Of a stretch of 64,000 nucleotides of DNA, positions 59,756-64,000 are shown in pieces (positions within the stretch are counted from its first letter, which is position 1; each line of letters starts with the position of its first letter). Position numbers and translations under genes: made by a program. The stretch lies in the NCBI GenBank assembly GCA_934746015.1, contig CAKVEW010000005.1, forward strand, positions 62,001 to 126,000, in the 5' to 3' direction. Origin of the DNA: an uncultured Clostridium sp. (lineage in GTDB: Bacteria; Bacillota; Clostridia; Clostridiales; Clostridiaceae). Below the pieces are notes generated by a model. It was not told the origin of the DNA. It saw nothing but the letters and a program-made list of their open reading frames with translations, and searched no databases.

Positions 59756-61468
59756 TTATTTCTTTAAATTTAAAAATTGTGATTCATATAATTCTTTATA
59801 TAATCCACCATTTTCAAGAAGTTCTTTATGACTTCCTTTTTCCTCTATTCCCTTATCTGTTAAAACCAATATTTCATCTGCATTTTTTATAGTAGATAAT
59901 CTATGAGCAACAACTATTGTAGTTCTTCCTTTACATAGTTCTTCTAATGATTTTTGAATCATATATTCTGTTGTATTATCTAATGCAGATGTTGCTTCAT
60001 CTAAAATTAAAATAGGTGGATTCTTTAAAAATACTCTAGCTATAGATATTCTTTGCTTTTGTCCACCAGAAAGTTTAACTCCTCTTTCACCTATATAAGT
60101 ATCATATCCATCTGGTAAATTCACTATAAACTCATGTATATTAGCTCTTTTAGCAGCTATAATTACATCTTCATCAGAAGCTTCATGATTACCATATAAA
60201 ATATTATCCTTAATAGTTCCAGTAAATAAGAAAACATCTTGCTGTACTATTCCTATATTTCCTCTTAAAGATTCTAAAGTGATTTTATATATACTTTTAT
60301 CATCTATTGTTATATCCCCACTGCTTACATCATAAAACCTTGGAATTAAATTACAAAATGTAGTTTTTCCTCCTCCAGAAGGACCAACTAATGCAAGCAT
60401 CTTACCTGCTTCAATTTTTAAATTAATACCTTCTAATATATTTTTTTCATCGTAGCTAAAGTATACATCCTTAAATTCAATATCACCTTTAACATTTTTT
60501 AATTCTATATTTCCGTCTTCTTCTACGTCTTCATCTATTATTGATACAAATCTCTTAAAACCAGTCATACCATTTTGATATTGTTCCATAAAGCTTACAA
60601 GTTTTTTTATTGGTTGCGTAAATAATTTAATATATAATAAATAAGCAAAAAAGTCTCCTAAATTAATATAATTAAAATAAGTAAATATTCCACCTGCTAT
60701 TAATGATATATAATCTAGTATATCTATTCCAAATCCTACTCCTGCGCCATATTCTGCCATGACCTTATAAGCTCTAGATCTAGCTTTCTTAAACTTATTA
60801 TTTCCTCTTTTGAACTTATCTATTTCATATTCATGTGAAACAAATGCTTTTGTTATCCTAATTCCTGAAAGTGAATTTTCAAGATTTGAATTTACTGCGG
60901 AAGTTTCAACCCTAGTTTCCATAAATGCATTAAGCATTCTATTTTTTTGCTTCCATGTAAAGAAAACTATAAATGGAATAAATGCAAAAATAATTAAAGT
61001 TAATGGAATATTTATTGTACACAATACAACAAATGATCCTACAAGCATAACAACAGAAATAAATAAATCTTCTGGCCCATGATGAGCTAGTTCTGATACT
61101 TCCATAAGATCATTTATCATTCTGCTCATTAAATCCCCAGTCTTATTATTATCAAAATATGTATTAGGTAATTTTTGTAGGTGCAAGAACATATCCTTTC
61201 GCATATCTCCTTGCATATGAACTCCCATAACATGTCCATAATATTGCATGAAGTATCCACATGCAGCCTTAACTAAATAAATTATTATTAATGTAATTGC
61301 AAAAACGATAAGCATTCTAATATTTTTATTTGGAATACTATCATTTACTAATGTTCTAGTCATCATAGGATAAACTAAATCACAAGCTGCTGCTATAAAA
61401 GCAACTAACATATCTAAGAAAAATAATTTCTTATATGGCTTATAATAACTAATAAATCTTTTTACCAT
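59756..61468 (-). CDS. ABC exporter, fused permease and ATPase (MsbA/BmrA type)
   Basis: A 570-residue half-transporter. Six TM helices lie in residues 1-300 (KRFISYYKPYKKLFFLDMLVAFIAAACDLVYPMMTRTLVND...). The ATPase half has Walker A GPSGGGKTT near 365, Q-loop VQQDVFLFTGTIKDNI near 408, signature LSGGQKQRISIA near 470 and Walker B ILILDEATSALDN. It works as a homodimer or with a partner, exporting lipids, drugs or peptides; the substrate is unknown. RBS AGGAGG. Monocistronic. Confidence 0.94.
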   Translation of the reverse strand: MVKRFISYYKPYKKLFFLDMLVAFIAAACDLVYPMMTRTLVNDSIPNKNIRMLIVFAITLIIIYLVKAACGYFMQYYGHVMGVHMQGDMRKDMFLHLQKLPNTYFDNNKTGDLMSRMINDLMEVSELAHHGPEDLFISVVMLVGSFVVLCTINIPLTLIIFAFIPFIVFFTWKQKNRMLNAFMETRVETSAVNSNLENSLSGIRITKAFVSHEYEIDKFKRGNNKFKKARSRAYKVMAEYGAGVGFGIDILDYISLIAGGIFTYFNYINLGDFFAYLLYIKLFTQPIKKLVSFMEQYQNGMTGFKRFVSIIDEDVEEDGNIELKNVKGDIEFKDVYFSYDEKNILEGINLKIEAGKMLALVGPSGGGKTTFCNLIPRFYDVSSGDITIDDKSIYKITLESLRGNIGIVQQDVFLFTGTIKDNILYGNHEASDEDVIIAAKRANIHEFIVNLPDGYDTYIGERGVKLSGGQKQRISIARVFLKNPPILILDEATSALDNTTEYMIQKSLEELCKGRTTIVVAHRLSTIKNADEILVLTDKGIEEKGSHKELLENGGLYKELYESQFLNLKK

Positions 61469-61553
61469 ATATAACCTCCTATATTACTACAAATTATTAT
61501 TATTATTTAATAATATCTTTTTTTAGTAAATTTTTCAAGGTTATCCTCATAAC

Positions 61554-61976
61554 TTATCTATATATATCAACTATTAATCCTTGTATTTCATCTATAGAGG
61601 CAGCAATATTTAAATTTTCCATTTCTCCCTTTAAAAGTGATTCTGTTAACTCTTCTAGCTTTTTATCTATTGTATCTATTGTTATAAAATACTGTGTTTG
61701 CCAAAAGCTAATATCTTTTTTAGTGTCATACATATACTTTAAAATGGATTCTAAATATTCTTTAATTATTTTTTTATATGCAAGTACATCTCCATAAGTC
61801 TTAGTAATTACTAACCTACTTCCCTTTTTATGAATATCTTCAATCATTTTTTTTAATTGCTCTTCAGATTTTCTATCTCTTGCTTGATTAAAGCTTTGGG
61901 AGAAATCTTTTTTTTCAGAAACTATTTTTCTTTCTTGATTAACTATACTCTTTCTATTAATTCTTCCAATTTCCAT
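61554..61976 (-). CDS. YaaR/DUF327-family protein
   Basis: A 140-residue, highly charged, helical protein: IGRINRKSIVNQERK, then SRLVITKTYGDVLAYKKIIKEYLESILKYMYDTKKDISFWQTQYFITIDTIDKKLEELTESLL. This matches YaaR of Firmicutes. Its function is unknown and it is often seen near the recR/holB region, which is not the case here. ATG 61976 after GGGTGGAG is preferred to a longer frame reaching 62027. Confidence 0.82.
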   Translation of the reverse strand: MEIGRINRKSIVNQERKIVSEKKDFSQSFNQARDRKSEEQLKKMIEDIHKKGSRLVITKTYGDVLAYKKIIKEYLESILKYMYDTKKDISFWQTQYFITIDTIDKKLEELTESLLKGEMENLNIAASIDEIQGLIVDIYR

Positions 61977-62117
61977 AATCTCCACCCTTTCACAAATTAT
62001 TATAACATTAAAAATTATTAAGCTCACTTTTTATATGTATTATTATAAAGAAAAATAAATACAATATATTTATATAGGTTTTTCATAAATATATTTTAAA
62101 ATTTTGGAGGTTTTTAA

Positions 62118-64000
62118 ATGTGGTTTAACAAAGAATCTAAAGAAATTATAAATGAACTATCCACTAATTTAATAAATGGTCTTTCCTCTTCAGAAGCAAA
62201 ATCAAGGTTGGATAAAAATGGATTGAATAAAATTCAAGGCAAAAAGAAAAAATCTATATTTCAACTTTTCTTATCTCAAATTAATAATATTATGATTTAT
62301 ATTTTATTAATTGCTGCTATTATTTCTTTTATAGTTGGGGAATTTAGTGATTCAATTATTATATTAATAGTAATATTTATTAATGCAATAATAGGAGTTA
62401 TACAAGAATCTAAGGCTGAAAAAGCTTTAGATGCACTAAAAAGTATGTCAACTCCAAAGGCAATTGTAAAAAGAGATGGAAATATTATAGAAATACCTTC
62501 AGAAGAAGTTGTAGTAGGAGATATTATAATTATTGATGCTGGAAGATATATTCCTGCTGATTTAAGAATAGTTGAATCTGCTAACCTAAAAATTGAAGAA
62601 TCAGCCTTTACTGGTGAGTCTGTACCTTCTGAAAAAACTTCTAACACTATTACTGAAAGTAAAGATGTTCCTATTGGAGATCAGCATAATATGGCATTTA
62701 TGTCCACATTAGTAACCTATGGCAGAGGTGTAGGTATAGTAGTTAATACTGGAATGAATACTGAAATAGGTAAAATAGCTAAAATGCTTGATTCAGAAGA
62801 TGAAAATACTACACCGCTTCAAAAAAAATTAGCTGAACTTGGGAAAATACTTGGCTTTGCTGCAGTTGGTATTTCAATAATAATGTTTATAATATCAATA
62901 TTCCAAGGAAGAGATCTTTTAGAAATGTTTATGACTTCTATAAGTTTAGCAGTAGCTGCCATTCCTGAAGGATTACCAGCTATTGTGGCCATAGTATTAG
63001 CTCTTGGCGTACAAAGAATGATTAAAGAAAATGCAATTATTAGAAAATTGCCTTCTGTTGAAACCTTAGGTTCAGTTAATATAATTTGTTCAGATAAAAC
63101 AGGTACATTAACTATTAATAAGATGACAGTAAAAAAATACTACGTAAATGGACAAATATATAATTTAGAGTCAATAGATATTAATAATAAAGAGACTGAA
63201 CTTTTGATACATGGAATGATCTTATGTAACGATGCAACATCAAAGGATGGTGTTCAAACTGGAGATCCAACTGAAGTTGCCTTAATAGATGTTGGAAATA
63301 AAATAAATATATTTAAAGATGATTTAAATAAAGAATTTAAAAGAGTTAATGAAATTCCTTTTGATTCTGACAGAAAACTTATGACTACTGTAAATTCTTA
63401 TGAAAATAAATATTATGTATTTACTAAAGGTGCTATTGATAGCATCTTAAAAATCTCAAACAAAATATTAATTAATGGTGAAATTAAAGAATTTACTAAT
63501 AAAGAAAAGTCTGACACCTTAAACGCTTCTAACTTAATGTCAGATGATGCATTAAGAGTTTTAGCTCTTGCTTATAAACCTATAGATAATGAACATGTTC
63601 CAATAGATGAATTAGAAAATAATCTTATATTTGTTGGTCTTATGGGAATGATTGATCCTCCTAGAGAGGAAGTAAAAGGTTCCATAGAACTAAGTAAAAA
63701 AGCTGGCATTAGAACAATAATGATAACTGGAGATCATAAGAATACTGCTGTTGCTATTGCTAAAGAATTAGGAATTGTAGATGATATTTCTGAGGCTATG
63801 TCTGGAAGTGAAATAGATAGCTATTCTGAAGAGGAATTCACCAAGATTGTTAATAATTTTAAAGTTTTTGCAAGAGTATCACCAGAACATAAAGTAAAAA
63901 TAGTTAAAGCCTTTAAATCTTATGGAAACATAGTTTCTATGACAGGTGATGGTGTTAATGATGCCCCATCCTTAAAAGCAGCAGATATTGGTGTTGCTAT
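62118..64000 (+). CDS. P-type Ca2+-transporting ATPase (3' end cut by window)
   Basis: 627 codons of a SERCA/PMR1-like (type IIA) cation pump are visible, about 70% of a usual 870-890 residues. Order: N-terminal cation-ATPase segment (STNLINGLSSSEAKSRLDKNGLNKIQGKKKK), TM1-2, actuator motif TGES near 165, TM4 PEGLPAIVAIVLALG near 285, phosphorylation motif CSDKTGTLT near 325, nucleotide-binding domain with GDPTEVAL and KGA, MITGDHKNTA near 537 and MTGDGVNDAPSLKAADIG near 607. PEGL in helix 4 is the calcium-site signature. RBS GGAGG 7 nt before the ATG. It exports Ca2+ from the cytoplasm. Confidence 0.95.
   Translation, partial: MWFNKESKEIINELSTNLINGLSSSEAKSRLDKNGLNKIQGKKKKSIFQLFLSQINNIMIYILLIAAIISFIVGEFSDSIIILIVIFINAIIGVIQESKAEKALDALKSMSTPKAIVKRDGNIIEIPSEEVVVGDIIIIDAGRYIPADLRIVESANLKIEESAFTGESVPSEKTSNTITESKDVPIGDQHNMAFMSTLVTYGRGVGIVVNTGMNTEIGKIAKMLDSEDENTTPLQKKLAELGKILGFAAVGISIIMFIISIFQGRDLLEMFMTSISLAVAAIPEGLPAIVAIVLALGVQRMIKENAIIRKLPSVETLGSVNIICSDKTGTLTINKMTVKKYYVNGQIYNLESIDINNKETELLIHGMILCNDATSKDGVQTGDPTEVALIDVGNKINIFKDDLNKEFKRVNEIPFDSDRKLMTTVNSYENKYYVFTKGAIDSILKISNKILINGEIKEFTNKEKSDTLNASNLMSDDALRVLALAYKPIDNEHVPIDELENNLIFVGLMGMIDPPREEVKGSIELSKKAGIRTIMITGDHKNTAVAIAKELGIVDDISEAMSGSEIDSYSEEEFTKIVNNFKVFARVSPEHKVKIVKAFKSYGNIVSMTGDGVNDAPSLKAADIGVA

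Noticed and set aside
62297..62647. Open minus-strand frame of 116 codons inside the P-type ATPase
   Set aside because: Antisense to conserved actuator-domain sequence; no RBS or family resemblance.

Overview
The window is very AT-rich (GC about 28-30% by eye), with strong AGGAGG-type ribosome binding sites, frequent GTG/TTG starts and long same-strand operons. Together with a FabK-type fatty-acid operon, a YaaR protein, a TPP riboswitch ahead of a ThiXYZ-like transporter and a thioredoxin reductase of the ferredoxin-dependent type, this points to a low-GC anaerobic Firmicute, most likely Clostridium sensu stricto. No rRNA, tRNA, CRISPR array, prophage or insertion sequence was found. Most of the window reads as core chromosome with metabolic islands.

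Region by region: (a) 1-12.3 kb, minus strand, is a glucuronoxylan-oligosaccharide island: GH67 alpha-glucuronidase, a three-gene oligosaccharide ABC importer, GH8 exo-oligoxylanase, GH43 beta-xylosidase, a SASA-type acetylesterase and a YesM-type sensor kinase cut by the window start. (b) 12.4-16.3 kb holds two MFS exporters, with an operator-containing promoter between them, and a deoxynucleoside kinase. (c) 16.4-19.5 kb is a TPP-riboswitch operon for thiamine/pyrimidine uptake. (d) 19.6-24.3 kb has a TatD hydrolase, a FliB-like methylase, an AraC/GyrI regulator and an uncharacterised membrane protein. (e) 24.5-30.1 kb has a CstA-type carrier with a LytS/LytTR two-component system, and an amino-acid permease. 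(f) 30.2-35.8 kb has a second two-component system with a lipoprotein, YkvA, dCMP deaminase and BirA. (g) 35.9-37.0 kb is a zone of small or decaying genes. (h) 37.1-39.0 kb has a ferredoxin-nitroreductase and a LysR regulator, divergent. (i) 39.2-50.2 kb is the full type II fatty-acid operon (bioY-fabH-acpP-fabK-fabD-fabG-fabF-accB-fabZ-accC-accD-accA) divergent from a nitronate-monooxygenase/FabK paralogue. (j) 50.3-56.4 kb is the glucuronate operon uxuA-uxuB-uxaC with an AraC regulator and a VanW protein. (k) 56.4-64 kb has a MITE-like element, oleate hydratase, thioredoxin plus reductase, an ABC exporter, YaaR and a P-type calcium ATPase cut by the window end.

How it fits together: islands (a) and (j), 40 kb apart, form one pathway. 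Aldouronic acids are imported and trimmed by GH67/GH8/GH43/esterase, and the released glucuronate passes through UxaC, UxuB and UxuA to 2-keto-3-deoxygluconate. The KDG kinase and aldolase are not in the window. In (i), BioY biotin uptake is joined to the biotin-dependent acetyl-CoA carboxylase and the elongation cycle.

The most interesting signals are regulatory sites whose regulators are not in the window: paired TTTTGA-N3-TCAAA (FabT-like) dyads placed at the predicted +1 of both divergent promoters at 49.0-49.15 kb; a CsoR/CstR-type ATACCCC/GGGTAT dyad in the thioredoxin leader; a CGTAAC palindrome inside the promoter spacer of an MFS exporter; and a perfect 22-bp palindrome upstream of the deoxynucleoside kinase.
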